Shown here: positions 10,091 to 21,026 of the stretch, piece by piece
Numbering within the stretch: the first letter of the stretch is position 1
Layout: every line of letters starts with the position of its first letter
Source: Nymphaea colorata
Taxonomy: Eukaryota > Streptophyta > Magnoliopsida > Nymphaeales > Nymphaeaceae
Direction of reading: 5' to 3'
Length of the DNA: 64,000 nt
Assembly: GCF_008831285.2 (NCBI RefSeq)
Contig: NC_045143.1
Location: forward strand, 23,626,302 to 23,690,301
Notes under the pieces: model-generated
What the model was told of the DNA's origin: nothing
The model's database searches: none
The model's input: the letters and a program-made list of their open reading frames with translations, nothing else
Made by a program: the position numbers and the translations under genes

Positions 10091-11394
10091 CTGCAAAAAA
10101 GAAGATAATAAGTGACAGATCTATCAACCATCAAAGATCGATAATCTAATGCACTTGTATTTATAACCCAATATAAATCTGATATATTCCAAGAGTAGAT
10201 ACATCCACAATTAAGTGGCACTTGAATCTCAAAAGCATCACGGAAAAGTAATGTGCTTGCACCTGTAAACAAAATGGAACTGAAAAAGGAACTATCGGAG
10301 TAACGGTGAGGAGGCACATGCTTATATGCATGTGTTGAGCTTCTGATTCCCTTAGCGAGCTAAATGGTGAATGTGCTCCTTAACCCTACAATTTTATGGG
10401 ATTAAAAACCTAACCCTACAGGGCTACCACACTACACAGTACTTCAGGATATTTGTTGCTTCAGCAGATGTATCAATTCAAGAACTATAGTATATAATGA
10501 TTTACTGAACCGACGCATTGTCTTTAGGCCATGTCAAGCTATGCGAAGGCAAAGGAACACAATGACGGGAGAAGACGAGAAGATGGAGAAGGCCTCCATG
10601 TTTGGCACCAGTTTTTTTCCTTGATTCACTAATAATGACCTTTGACTTTGAGGTTATAATGAAAACCTAGTCATTTGATCATTTCTTGGAAAAATATTTT
10701 ATGGAAGTTTCTTTAATGTGGATTGTGGATTTCTTGAGAAAGTACGAGGACGGTCTTGGAAGTTGGAAGTTTTGAAACTTACAAAATTAAAACACAAAAA
10801 AAGCTATTCTAAGATAATAGGCCTTTTAGTAATTATCTTACAAACATATAAAGAGAAGCACAAAATCGGGTTGCAAACATGAAAGAAAAAAGACACATGC
10901 TTAAAATAATGATTTCATGAGAAAAGGGTTTTTTTTTTTTCAATGGCCTAGGAAAATATTGGAAACATCTTGGTACAATATCAAAACATTTTTCTTTTTA
11001 AACGTAGGTGTTTTTGCATATATTAATCGTTTGACTTCAAAGAGGCAACAGTATAAGGATATCTTCAAAATACTGGAGATATTTGTGACTATGATTCAAA
11101 TTAAGAAATGGCCATGCATGCAGAAAGTCGTGTACAACTAAAACAACACCAGTTAGCAAGTTTAAAATTTGGTCAATAAAATCAAAACATTGAAAAGAAC
11201 AAAAGGAACCAAGGATTTATGGGTTCACACTGATCCTCTAGATTCCTTAGACCATCAAATGCATCAAAGGAGGAGGATGGAACCACATGGCCACCCAAAT
11301 GATGCCCATAAGTGTGTCCAAAAATGAAAAGAAAAAAAGGAATTCGAAATTCACCCCCAACCCGGTGTTCACATGAAAAAGATCGATATAATAC
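10091..11394 (-). other. phototropin intron, 1304 bp
   Basis: AT-rich, GT-AG bounded on the minus strand. No transposon or gene signature recognised. Confidence 0.7.
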
Positions 11395-11535
11395 CATGCA
11401 TCGGATAAGGGGCCAATTTATCCCACGGAAGAAAGGATGTTGCTTGATTTCATTAGCACCACCATTTGATCCTAGACGGCTTATAGGATCTCTGTGCAAT
11501 AGCCGATGAATTAGTTGTCTTGCTTCAAGGCTCAC
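11395..11535 (-). CDS. PHOT2: phototropin (PHOT2-like), kinase C-lobe exon
   Basis: 47 codons encoding the end of the AGC-type kinase domain: [20 protein letters not shown] then [20 protein letters not shown] and WPLIRCM. The RLG-S[22 protein letters not shown] block is a signature of phototropins among AGC-VIII kinases; the Arg of RDPxxRLG is the subdomain XI arginine. Donor GTATTA and acceptor TCTTCAG are canonical, and phase is zero at both ends. Confidence 0.93.
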
Positions 11536-12557
11536 CTGAAGAGGAAGAAAGGAAACCAATCAAATCATTTTATCTTAACTATTCAAAGACTTTAGCAATC
11601 AAGGTAGGTTAGAGATGCGAGTTGCCAAATTATGATACAAAAACAATTCACACTTAACAAAAATAGTAAACTCGAGAAAACCTATAAGCACCTAAACAGT
11701 AAATACAATTATCAAACAAGTAATCACATATTTAAAACTCATGAATCAGAATAACACACTAATTTCATTCAAAGCAATGAAAAAAATTTCACTTAAATTT
11801 CATAGATCACAAGATAGATGAGCTTTAGGAGTATCAGTTCTCAGTTGATCATAGATTCATGAAAGATCAATTTTTCTGCAAACACAGTAATCAATGTATA
11901 AAACCTAAGCATCATATTCTCAGTAGTATGTCATGAAAATGGAAGAAAAATGGACATGTGTCATTATGGTTAGAATGGAATGGATTTGTAACCACATTTA
12001 TGTATATCCTTGTTTTCCTACAATCTCAAGTTTTGGAAGGAGTCAAAGCAAAGGCACCACCAGACAATAGCCTTTACCAAGGAAAATTTCACAATATCCA
12101 TACCAACCTCTAAAAAGCTGTCTCCTAGTTCAATTGTATCATCTGTTTCACTTGATTTTGTTCTATAATAAACACAAATCCACCTTTGGTCATAGACCTA
12201 CTCCCTTCAATTTCACAGGTAAATTCCATTAGGTGCATATGGAAGCCTTTAGTGATATCATGTATTTGATTTTCATGCAAAATTTAGTACTATAAGTCTA
12301 TAATGTGATCTATAGACATTTGCAAATTAGGAAGCCAAAAACACTAATGTACTCTATTAGTTTGAAAAGCATATCCAAGTTAATATACCTGAGAGGAACA
12401 AATATCCGAAGGTTGAGAGTAAAAGTCAACTTTTCATGGAGAAAACTAGTAAGCATGCAATAAGAGAGCAATGAGAAAAACAATAGCACCATGTTTCACA
12501 ATTACAAAGCCAAAAGCTAGCCATGACATTTGATGGAAATTGTTAAATTTCACTTAC
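11536..12557 (-). other. phototropin intron, 1022 bp
   Basis: AT-rich intron with GTAAGT donor. Nothing else recognised. Confidence 0.7.
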
Positions 12558-12670
12558 AGGTACGCTACTAGGAAATGTGAGGTCCTTGTGCAAAATATTT
12601 GCAAATGTTTTCTGTCGATTTTTCCCTCGGAAAGGTGTTCTGCCATAAAGCATCTCATATAACAAGATTC
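12558..12670 (-). CDS. PHOT2: phototropin (PHOT2-like), kinase subdomain IX-X exon
   Basis: Encodes [20 protein letters not shown] followed by [17 protein letters not shown], the region after the DxWxxG motif. This sequence is nearly invariant in plant phototropins. The exon begins in phase 1 (completing the Gly of WWALG) and ends in phase 0 before GTAAGTG. The intron upstream of it is 10.5 kb and full of retrotransposons. Confidence 0.95.
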
Positions 12671-13079
12671 CTGCACATCCAGAAAATAGCAAGTCCAGTA
12701 AATAGCCAACATGAATCAAATTGTCATTAGTACCCTTTTGCAAAAAGTTTATATCAGTCAAACTTTTCTTGCATCGTTAATCTTAGTACTGTGATACTTC
12801 AGAGTTGCAAGGCATTTGATAACAAATGGAAGGAGGGAGGGAGAAAGAGAGAGATGATAAATATACATGTTGGTAACCACAATTTCCTATTTTGTGGGCG
12901 AGGCCTCACTTTGCAACTGCCTAGGATGGGGGAACTTTTAACCATAGATTGGGTTTGTGGGGTGGAGAGAGTGTCCGATAGGGTCTAGATTGGGGATTTC
13001 TTCGTGGTGGAGGCACAGGGCACCTCGACCGCCGGCTGTCGATGCTGGTAAAAGCTCGGCGAACCAGCCGATGTAGGAC
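12671..13079 (-). other. start of 10,453-bp phototropin intron (12671-23123)
   Basis: Ordinary intron sequence up to about 12.9 kb, then GC-richer sequence leading into the candidate ORF at 13097. The retrotransposons inside this intron are listed separately. Confidence 0.6.
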
Positions 13080-13096
13080 GTGGAGATGGGGAAGGA

Positions 13097-13402
13097 GGGG
13101 AGCGACTCCCCAGCTGCCGCTTCGTGGGTGGAAGAGTTTGCCCCTCTGGTTTCTGTTCACAGAGAACCAGTCATGGCATCAGAGTCTTGAGCGTCGCGAG
13201 TTGCAAAAAACCCGATCAGCTTGGAGGATCACGAGCTGTACCTTCAGATCAGAGAGGAGGATGGACAAAAACATCTATTCATTTCCAAGAACGGTTGTGA
13301 ACAGTTGAAGAGGCCGTTCAAGTTTACGGCGATTGCAACCCTTGCAGGCGGCACAGGAAGAAACCGTCTGGACTACAGCTTGATATTCTCTGTGTTGAAT
13401 TA
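13097..13402 (+). pseudogene. unidentified protein-like fragment adjoining a copia LTR
   Basis: One frame reads GSDSPAAASWVEEFAPLV, a stop at about 13187, then ISLEDHELYLQIREEDGQKH, FISKNGCEQLKRPFKFTAIA and GGTGRNRLDYSLIFSV, running into a copia LTR that begins at 13393. Composition is balanced and the residue mix looks like a real folded protein. I do not recognise it. It could be a captured gene piece or part of an older element cut by the copia insertion. Confidence 0.35.
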
Positions 13403-13586
13403 GAAGAGTTTATGTTTCTAGGTGGTTCTTTGCAATATTTAATAGTTAGGAGGTCTCTTTAAACATTTCTCTATTTTCTGTTGATGTACTTTGTAAATCT
13501 CTCTTCAACCCTAATCTCTTTATTATGGAGATTAGGGTTAGCGAATGAAGTTACGTTTTCTCTCTCTAAGGCTGCCGGCTATAACA
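13393..13586 (+). repeat. 5' LTR of copia element F
   Basis: Starts TG and ends CA, followed directly by TGGTATCAGAGCC. Contains the inverted arms CCCTAATCTC (13509-13518) and GAGATTAGGG (13528-13537), also present in the LTRs of C and D. Confidence 0.8.
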
Positions 13587-13599
13587 TGGTATCAGAGCC
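13587..13599 (+). other. tRNA-iMet primer-binding site of F
   Basis: TGGTATCAGAGCC directly after the LTR CA end; the standard minus-strand primer site of plant LTR retrotransposons. Confidence 0.85.
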
Positions 13600-14088
13600 A
13601 GCGATCTCACCCTTCTCCGCCGGCGGCTGTCGTGATTTTCCGGCGACCCCTTCTCCTCTTCCTCTCCCATCTCTTCCCACTTCTTCTCTTCCTCTATTCC
13701 TCCTTTCTCTCTTCATTCTGCTGATCGAAAGATAGTGAAGCAGCGTGCAAGGGGAACCTAATCACATGTGAGAGGTATTTGTGATTAGGTCCCCAAGGTG
13801 GATGTAGTGGAGCATAAGCAACTGCGTGGGAGTTGCAGTGGAAAGTTGTAAGTCAGATCTAGCTTCATGGATGAATAGCAGCACATGGACTCCATTATTA
13901 TTCAGATCTAGGCTCATGGGAAGCGTAGCTGCATGTGGATTCAGTTCAGATCTGAGCTCGTGGAAGATTAAATGCACGTGGACCATATTCTTATCATATT
14001 TTTGATTACTGTGGAAAAGTGGCTGCAAGTGGAGTAGCTGCACATTGGGTATATTTTTTTATTAGATTGAATGTTTGTTTTATAATCT

Positions 14089-14336
14089 GGTGGACTGATT
14101 TGGAAGAACAAAGTTTTTTTATATGCATATGTGGATACGTAGAAGCCTGGTGGACTGTTTTGAACAACAAGTTCATAAGTTCATACATTCCTGTTCATTT
14201 ATTGATTGTTGAGATTGGTGGACTGATTTGAACAACAAAGTTATTTTTATATGCATATGTGGATACGTAGAAGCCTGGTGGCCTGTTTTGAACAAGAAGT
14301 TCGTATATTCTTGTTCATTTATTGATTGCTGTGATT
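14089..14336 (+). repeat. tandem duplication in leader of element F
   Basis: Units 14089-14216 and 14217-14336 each begin GGTGGACTGATTTG and share a core of ATATGCATATGTGGATACGT and AGAAGCCTGGTGG. A third partial unit starts at 14337. Diverged copies about 120-128 bp long. Confidence 0.8.
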
Positions 14337-14401
14337 GGTGGACTGATTTACTGAGCAGCAAGTTCACAAAAATTCTTTTTAAGGACTGCTTTTGGTGCAA
14401 G

Positions 14402-14409
<8 letters not shown>

Positions 14410-14446
<37 letters not shown>
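14410..14446. repeat. A-tract plus (AT)n microsatellite
   Basis: Poly-A followed by AT dinucleotide repeats inside the leader of element F. Confidence 0.9.
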
Positions 14447-14447
<1 letters not shown>

Positions 14448-14525
14448 GCTGCCTAAGTTTTCTCAAGTTGATTGCTGCATGCTATACTCTTGATTGTATC
14501 ATAGTGCAACCAGATTAAGATCACA

Positions 14526-16387
14526 TTGTCAATTCGTGCACTATGGCCGTTGAAGGCAAGACTGAGACACAATATGAGCATAAGAATTAAGAACACAGGC
14601 AATCTCTTATCTTATGGCTCCACTGTAAAGTTAGATGCTCCTAAGTTGGAAGACAGATGTTGGAATAAGCTTGGTCGTCCTTCTGCTATACCCCTAGGAA
14701 AAGGTGTTGCATCTAAGCACGACAAGAATTCATTACAGTCTTCTATTGGATCTATCCAGGCAGCTTCATCAGTAGTAGAGGGGTCTTTACCTTCTTTCAA
14801 TCCTGAGACTGTGACTGTGAATATCAACAAGTCAGAGTATGAGGAGTTCTTAGCACACAGATCTACTCAACCGTCGGCCTCTATAGTTATGATAGACAGT
14901 GCTATGTCCATTGATGCTGCTCCACATGATACATGTACTACTTGGATTATTGATTCAGGAGCATCGAGACACTTTTGTAGTAGGCCTTCTATGTTTATCG
15001 TGCTACACTCATTACGTCAGACACGTCATGTGAGACTTGCAGATGGTAGATGGTCTCCTATAACGGGCTATGGAGATATTAAGATTTCTCAGTATATGAC
15101 AATTCCTAATGTGTTATATGCTCCTAAGTTTCCCACTAATCCTTTATCAGTTGGACAATTGATTAATGATTTACATTGTCGTGTTACATTTGACTCTAGT
15201 GTATGTTCATTTCAGGACTTGCAAACTGAGAAGACGATTGGTGGAGGCTATGAGAAAGGGGGCATCTACTTCTTGTCTGATTCTGTGGGTATTGCAGCCG
15301 TCTCGACTTCTTCATTGTCCTCCTCCTTCCAGTGGCATCTTAGACTTGGTCATCCATCTCTCTCCAAGCTCCGTCACCTACTTCCTCATCTATCAGTTCC
15401 AGAGTCGTTCCAGTGTGAGGCCTGTCAACTTGGCAAGCACACCCGTAGCAGTTATTCATCGAGTCTTAGTCCGTCTAGTTGTGGACTATTTGATCTTCTT
15501 CATGTTGATGTGTAGGGTCCTAGCAGAGTTGCTAGGAGGTCTAGATTTCGTTATTTCCTCGTCATTGTTGATGATTATTCTCGAGTCACTTGGGTTTTTT
15601 TTTTGAAAGAAAGGTCTAAGGTCATATGTACTCTCAAGAACTTTATTATTGAAATAAAGACCCAGTTTGGTATTCTTGTTAAAAGCGTTCGCACTGATAA
15701 TGATCTTAAGTTCAAGGCATCTACCTTAATGAAATTTTACTCTGATAATGGCATTTCTCCTCAGTTTACTTGTCCCCATACCTCCCAACAAAATGGAGTA
15801 GCTGAACGGAAACATCGCCAACTTTTAAATGTGGCACGCTCCCTAATGCTTCATACTAATCTACCTGCATATTTTTGGGGAGATGTCATCCTCACTGCCT
15901 ATTACTTGACCAATCGTTTACCCTCATCCTCCATTGACAACAAGGTTCCCATTAAACTTGTGTACCCACAACGATCCTTGTTTCCAGTAGCTCCCAAAGT
16001 ATTTGGTTGCACATGCTTCATTCACATACTTGGACCCACACGTGATAAATTGGGTGCCCAAGCCATTAAGTGTATCTTTATTGGCTACTCCAGAAATCAT
16101 AAAGGTTACAAATGCTTTGACCCCTTGACTCAAAAGGAGTATATCAGTACGGATGTGACATTCTTTGAGTCTCAGCCTTATTATAGTTCCTCACCTACCT
16201 ATACTGAGATGCCATTGTCATTTTACCCACTACCTATTCCTCCTATTCCTTTGGAATCATTCCCTTACGAGTCTCCTTCTGGGGATTCTCCCGTTGTAGT
16301 GTCCAAGTTTCGTGATCCTCCGCTGGTCTACACACGTCGACAGAACCCCTCTCATGATCCTTCCCCAACCGCTTCTCAGGAGGTAAG
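14526..16387 (+). pseudogene. copia F gag-deleted protease-integrase polyprotein
   Basis: The frame keeps a gag N-terminal scrap (NLLSYGSTVKL) and jumps directly to the zinc-knuckle tail (LEDRCW), so most of gag is missing. Next come the aspartic protease motif WIIDSGASRHFC (about 14943-14978), the GAG-pre-integrase domain (WHLRLGHPSLSKLR, then CEACQLGKHTRSSY), and the integrase core with DV, RTDND and QQNGVAERKHR of the D,D-35-E triad. An in-frame TAG at 15513-15515, where the family has Trp of DVWGPSR, interrupts it; the same frame resumes at once. It ends in the linker before reverse transcriptase, where LTR G starts. Confidence 0.85.
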
Positions 16388-16590
16388 TGTTAGAATGTAT
16401 GTATTCCTATATATATATATATATCTATGTGCATGTACATTACATATATTAGTGTGCTAATATATGTCTTACATATATAGATATGTGTATATTTTAGGGT
16501 GCCTAGGTCATACTTGTAATTTTCCTTTTTCTTTTATGTATTTTTCTATTTCTTTTTACACCTTTATTATTATTTAAGAGGGGAACTAGT

Positions 16591-16643
16591 TGTTGGGCCT
16601 CTCTCCAATGGCTAGAATTCTAGCCGTTGGAAATGGCCCAACA
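16591..16643. promoter_or_regulatory. 53-nt imperfect palindrome upstream of LTR TATA box
   Basis: Outer arms TGTTGGGCC/GGCCCAACA, middle CCAA/TTGG and a perfect 16-bp centre GGCTAGAATTCTAGCC. It ends 35 bp before the TATA box of LTR G. It could form a cruciform or RNA hairpin, or be a dimeric factor site; function inferred only. Confidence 0.7.
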
Positions 16644-16678
16644 GCCATTTCCCCTCCTCCTCTCTTCTTCCCTTGTAT

Positions 16679-16686
16679 TATAAATA
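16679..16686 (+). promoter_or_regulatory. TATA box in LTR G
   Basis: TATAAATA about 200 bp before the LTR end, in a position suitable for the U3 promoter of a copia LTR. Confidence 0.55.
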
Positions 16687-17204
16687 AGGGACTGTTGTCC
16701 CCTTTTAGGTTATGGCTTGTTAAGCCACATCTTGTAGTATTTTGCCTTGTTTGGCTGAAGATCAATATATTTTCCTTATCCTCTTGTTAGAGGATTCTTG
16801 TGTATTGCCTTGTTGAGTTAGTGAGAGATTCAAGAGTGATATTATTGAAGTATTTGCCTAACTTGGGCCTGATTTACATGGAATCAGAGCCTCGTCTTTG
16901 GCTCTTTGTCTTGCTGCCATTCAAGATTGAAGGTTCAGTTTTTATTCTTACGTTGGAGCTGTGAAGCACTCCAAGTGTTCGAGATATTGCTTGCTGAAGT
17001 TTTACACAAGAAGAAGAGTGTTTTTGCTGGCTTTTTGTGGTGATTTCTTGACGAAATTTAGCTCTCTTGGTGGTGAGCTCGTGGCTGTTGGAAGGGTGAC
17101 TGGTTTCTATTATTGTTGAGTTTTTATCCTTGCCGTAGACTTCTTTTTACGTGGCTGCCATCTTCTTTATAACTTGTAAGTGGATCTACCTTGTTGATTG
17201 TGCC

Positions 17205-17540
17205 CATGGATGACAAAGTCTCTTCTCTTCCTTTTCCCAAACTCTCGTCAACAAATTACAATGGGCTAGAACTATGGAACACTTTATTCGTAGTAAAAGC
17301 CTTTGGGGACTAGTTGATGGGACAAAACTTGAACCACAACTAGTCCTTACGAAAGTTGTTGATGGAAGGGCTATGGAATTGGATGCAACCGAAAAAGAGA
17401 AGGTAATGGCTGAATACAACAAGAAATGGGAAGAATGGAGTGTTGGTCATCACAAAATTATTACTTGGATCTTGACTTGTGTTGACAATGCTACTAGCGG
17501 GCAAATCTCTCGGCTGCAGGCCGCCCGCGGTGTGCACGTG
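17205..17540 (+). pseudogene. copia G gag N-terminal fragment
   Basis: Starts MDDKVSSLPFPKLSSTNYN, shifts frame by one base at about 17257, and continues WARTMEHFIRSKSLWGLVDG and later HHKIITWILTCVDNATSGQI. This is the typical N-terminal gag (UBN2-like) of plant copia elements. It is truncated near 17540, before the zinc knuckle. Not functional. Confidence 0.75.
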
Positions 17541-17559
17541 CCTGTCTTGCACCCACAGG

Positions 17560-18191
17560 AACTGTTAATGCACTAAAGTTAATGAAAATGTAATGTGTTT
17601 GATAGAATGCATGTGATTGATGCATATGTGAATGATATGAATGCAAGTGTTATGTTTAAGCATGCTTCGCATGTGACTGATGTTGTGTTAGTGTGGCCAT
17701 CAAGTGGCTTTTACGTGTCGTACTCTGACACGACATGACGATAGATGGGTTGATATTTGTTCTTTTATTTGAGCCTTACTTGAGAGGGTTTGGCATTTTC
17801 CTGGCTTGTTGCCATACTGCAAAGGCAGAGCCTTCAGTTGTTTTCTATTTCAGGTTTTGGCGGACCCAGAGCAACAGGTTGAGCAGATGGCTTCACTCAC
17901 GTCCTGCTGGGGAGGTTTTGGGATTGTCGTTTGTAGTGCCGGCGCGTCATGTTTTGGTTTTATTGATGTCTTCTTTTTGTTAGGCATCAATGTTATGATT
18001 TTGGGGCATTTTGGTCATGCACATAGATGTGAAATTGTATGAAACAAAATGGTTATATAAATGAAAGTTCGCCCCATTGTTTTGAATTGCTTGGCTCATC
18101 GTCTTTTTGAATTGTTGGGTAGTCACACCTCGATGCTTTATGTTCAGAAAAAAAAAAAAAGGGTTTGAGGGTTAAAAGGTCGGGGTGTGAC
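17560..18191 (+). repeat. possible Ty3/gypsy-type LTR or LTR fragment
   Basis: The segment ends AAAAGGTCGGGGTGTGACA, the common 3' terminus of plant gypsy LTRs, and opens near TGTTAATGCAC (about 17565). No primer site follows and no matching target duplication was found, so a solo or truncated LTR is the best guess. Confidence 0.35.
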
Positions 18192-18577
18192 AATTTAACC
18201 CAATGGGAGACACATGCAAAAGGTCATTTTCCTAATATGAATATGAGACAGGAATTCTTCCTTGGTACCTCATGTCTGGAGTGTGAAGTTGCTAAATTAT
18301 GGGAAGAGATCAAATCGGTTCTATAAGCTTTCAAAATATGTTGAGGCATTCTGACAAATAATTTTGTTACTTTATCCCCTATGGGATTAGATTGATCAAG
18401 GGGGTATTCTCCATCCAGAGGTGAAGGTGGGTAGCTTTGGCTTCCCTTACACAGATTGCAATGTATCACTGTGTATGTCCTTGTGCACCAGTAGATACGT
18501 ATAGCTACTATAGAGATACATGTATATGTGTGTGTGTTACATTTATATGTATATACATTTACTTACATACTTACATA
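18192..18577. other. intron sequence, nothing recognised
   Basis: AT-rich with TATATG/ACATAC-rich low complexity near the right end, into which element C inserted. Confidence 0.5.
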
Positions 18578-18582
18578 CATAT

Positions 18583-18763
18583 TGTTAAAGATACAAAAAA
18601 GGGGTTTTCTGAAATATTAGGAAGTTAGGGAAGGTCTCTTTAAATGTTTTGTTATTTTTAGTGGACTTCTCTTGTAATTTTCCCTAACCCTAATCTCTTA
18701 ATAGAGATTAGGGTCACGTAATGCATGATCACTTTTTGCCGCCTCTCTCTCTCTCTCGTAACA
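18583..18763 (+). repeat. 5' LTR of copia C
   Basis: TGTTAAAGAT ... TCGTAACA, followed by the primer site. Contains the perfect inverted arms CCCTAATCTCT/AGAGATTAGGG around TAAT (18688-18713) and a (CT)n tract near its end. Confidence 0.95.
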
Positions 18764-18775
18764 TGGTATCAGAGC
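18764..18775 (+). other. tRNA-iMet primer-binding site of C
   Basis: TGGTATCAGAGC directly abutting the LTR end. Confidence 0.9.
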
Positions 18776-19496
18776 GGGTGTGGGCGTCGACGGCAGAGTG
18801 CGCTTTCCGGTGACCTTCTCCGGCGATCACCATCTTCTCCGGCGACAATCTTTCCGGCGAACAGCCAAGTGAGTTCGTTCCTTCTTTTTCTTTCGTTCTC
18901 TCCCTTGTCACCGCTACTCCTTATTCCCTCTTATCACCCAATAAGGAGACAGTGAGGGAATAGGGGTTGGGCGTGCCGTGAGAAGGAGGACCTGATCACG
19001 CCTATGTGGAAGGCGTGATCAGATCCTCATATTGGTCGTATGAAGAGACTATTGTGGATGCAGCGTGACGTGTGACGCTGTGGTTTGTGATGATCGTAAA
19101 TACAGTTTCGGTAAAGTCAAGCTGCGTGAGGTGTTGTGGATGCTTTGTGGAGTCTATGTGCTGCTTATAAATTCAGGTTTTTGAATATGATCAGATTTTT
19201 TCTACAGATCGTGGATACAAATTCAGTAAAGAAAGGCTGCGTGAGGACTGTTGTTGATCCTTAGTACAAGTTTTTTGTTTGATTTCGTGGATTTCTTTGA
19301 CACGTGGACAGGAAGTTTTATGAGAACTAGCTGCTGTTATAAGTGGCAGCAGTCTTCAGTCGTTGGGAGCAACAGTCTTCAGTCGTTGGGAGTTCATTCT
19401 TGTTTTTGTCATCGGCTGAACCAGATCTGAAGTGACAGTAATTTCCTAGCCCTCTTTCTTTAAACGTTTGCGTCAATCTGGTCTTCTTTATTTACT

Positions 19497-21026
19497 ATGG
19501 CTGAAAACAGTAAATCTGAAGGGTCTACTGACTACAAGATGGCTGGGAATTCATTCTCTTATGGAACCACGATGAAACTTAATGGCTCAAATTATGAAAT
19601 ATGGTATAGGGTATTCATAATGTCGGTGGCTGGTCATAGGAAGAAATATATTCTTGAGGAGGATGAACCTATTGAGAAAAAAGGAATATATGTTGCGTGG
19701 GATGAAGATAATTATATTGTTATGTCTTGGATTATGAATAGTGTGGAGTCTCATATAGCCCCAACTATTGCATATTATACCAAGGCCAAGGATATGTGGT
19801 CTTTCTTGAGAAAGACATACTCGCATGCCACTAATGTAATCAAGATCCTACAACTAGAAGAGGAGTTATGCAACATTCGACAAGGGGATCAAGACCTATC
19901 TCAATATTTTGCTACTTTGACTGCTGCATATGAACGGTTAAAGGCTCTTCGCCCACCTTGTCAGCATTGTTATGCATCACACGTTGAGACTGGTATGGTG
20001 GCAAAGTTTTTATCTGGCCTATCTTCAGAATACTCTGTGGCAAAGTCTCAAATTCTAACAGGCAGTGAACTTCCAGATTTAGCAGACACGTATAATAGGC
20101 TGAGTCGCTTTGCAGCCACTCTTTCTCAGACTACGCATGACATACCAGTCTCTGCACTTGTGATATCAGGAGGACGGGGCCCTAGTTCTTTTGGAGGCAC
20201 TAGGGGGCATGGTACAGGCCGTGGTGCTGGACGTGGCAGATTTCAGTGCTCTTATTGTGGCAAAATTGGTCATCTAGAGGACCGTTGTTGGGGCAAACAT
20301 CCTCACCTCAGGTCTAATGTTTCCTCTGGACGTGGTGGAGGTAGAATCACCACAAGCAGAGGTCCTTCTTCATCCCAGGCAACTCATTCAAAGGCAACAA
20401 TATCTATGGTTGAGTCTTCTACTGATCCTTCTATATCTATGTCATATTCTCTTAACCTAAGTAAAGATGAATATGATCGTGTTCTTGCTCAGAGGTCTGG
20501 CTCTACATCTGCCTCTACATCTACCAATGCTGCTGTTGTAGATTCAGCATTCTCTGTTGGTGCTCCTACTGCTGATCCAGGTATGACATGGATGATAGAC
20601 TCGGGCGCTTCTAGACATTGTTGTAATCAACCACAAAATTTTTCATCTTTTGTCAGATTTTCTACACCACAGTATGTTAAGCTGGCAGATGGCAAGTTGT
20701 CCCCTGTTTTGGGTAGCGGTGATATTTATCTTCCACATTTAGGCACTATTACACATGTGCTATATGCACCTCAGTTTCCTGTTAATTTGATATCTGTGAA
20801 GCAGCTAGCTATCGACTTACAATGTAAAGTCATTTTTGAATCGGACTCTTGTTCTTTTCAGGACTTACCAACTGGGAAGATGATTGGTGGCGGCCATGAG
20901 CGTGAGGGCCTTTATTTTTTGTCAATCCCAGTTGATGTTGCTGCATCTTCAGTCCCTTCCAAGCCTTCTCCCTTCCAATGGCATCTCAGATTGGGTCATC
21001 CTTCCGTACCAAAGTGTGGAATATAG
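19497..21026 (+). CDS. copia C gag-protease polyprotein
   Basis: 509 codons, uninterrupted. The N-terminus is MAENSKSEGSTDYKMAGNSF. A gag (UBN2-like) region spans about residues 20-200 (MKLNGSNYEIW; RQGDQDLSQYFATLTAAYER), followed by a GR-rich stretch and a zinc knuckle C-SY-C-GKIG-H-LEDR-C at 251-264. The aspartic protease motif is MIDSGASRHCC with D at 368. The protein enters the GAG-pre-integrase domain (FQWHLRLGHPSV) and then ends in a few foreign residues and a stop, because the next 3 kb of pol has been deleted. It may still supply capsid and protease. The start is the first in-frame ATG after the leader. Confidence 0.9.
   Translation: MAENSKSEGSTDYKMAGNSFSYGTTMKLNGSNYEIWYRVFIMSVAGHRKKYILEEDEPIEKKGIYVAWDEDNYIVMSWIMNSVESHIAPTIAYYTKAKDMWSFLRKTYSHATNVIKILQLEEELCNIRQGDQDLSQYFATLTAAYERLKALRPPCQHCYASHVETGMVAKFLSGLSSEYSVAKSQILTGSELPDLADTYNRLSRFAATLSQTTHDIPVSALVISGGRGPSSFGGTRGHGTGRGAGRGRFQCSYCGKIGHLEDRCWGKHPHLRSNVSSGRGGGRITTSRGPSSSQATHSKATISMVESSTDPSISMSYSLNLSKDEYDRVLAQRSGSTSASTSTNAAVVDSAFSVGAPTADPGMTWMIDSGASRHCCNQPQNFSSFVRFSTPQYVKLADGKLSPVLGSGDIYLPHLGTITHVLYAPQFPVNLISVKQLAIDLQCKVIFESDSCSFQDLPTGKMIGGGHEREGLYFLSIPVDVAASSVPSKPSPFQWHLRLGHPSVPKCGI

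Larger units (their letters stand above)
13393..16387 (+). mobile_element. copia element F, truncated (5' LTR to integrase)
   Basis: A 194-bp LTR (13393-13586, TGTTGAAT ... ATAACA) is followed by the initiator-Met primer site, a long leader with tandem duplications, and a gag-deleted protease/integrase frame. It stops after integrase where another LTR begins at 16388. Reverse transcriptase, RNase H and the 3' LTR are not found in this window. LTR layout and protein similarity place it with elements C (18583) and D (58538). Confidence 0.8.
16388..16878 (+). repeat. LTR of copia element G
   Basis: Starts TGTTAGAATG, ends GATTTACA, and is followed by TGGAATCAGAGCC, a one-base variant of the initiator-Met primer site. 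Contains a TATA box (16679) preceded by a long palindrome (16591-16643). Confidence 0.75.
16388..17540 (+). mobile_element. copia element G, 5' part (LTR, primer site, gag start)
   Basis: A 491-bp LTR (16388-16878), a variant primer site and the start of gag. No protease, integrase, RT or 3' LTR of this family is seen. It is inserted in or abuts the integrase end of element F (preceding bases GTAAG). It is cut at about 17.54 kb by an unrelated LTR-like sequence. Confidence 0.7.

Noticed and set aside
11182-11394. Extension of the phototropin exon beyond ATG at 11395 in the open frame
   Set aside because: The reading past 11395 loses all phototropin similarity, while a GT donor sits exactly there and the matching C-terminal tail is found at 9980-10090.
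15166-15606. 146-aa + strand ORF inside element F
   Set aside because: Out-of-frame shadow; the genuine integrase frame continues through the TAG at 15513 in the other frame.
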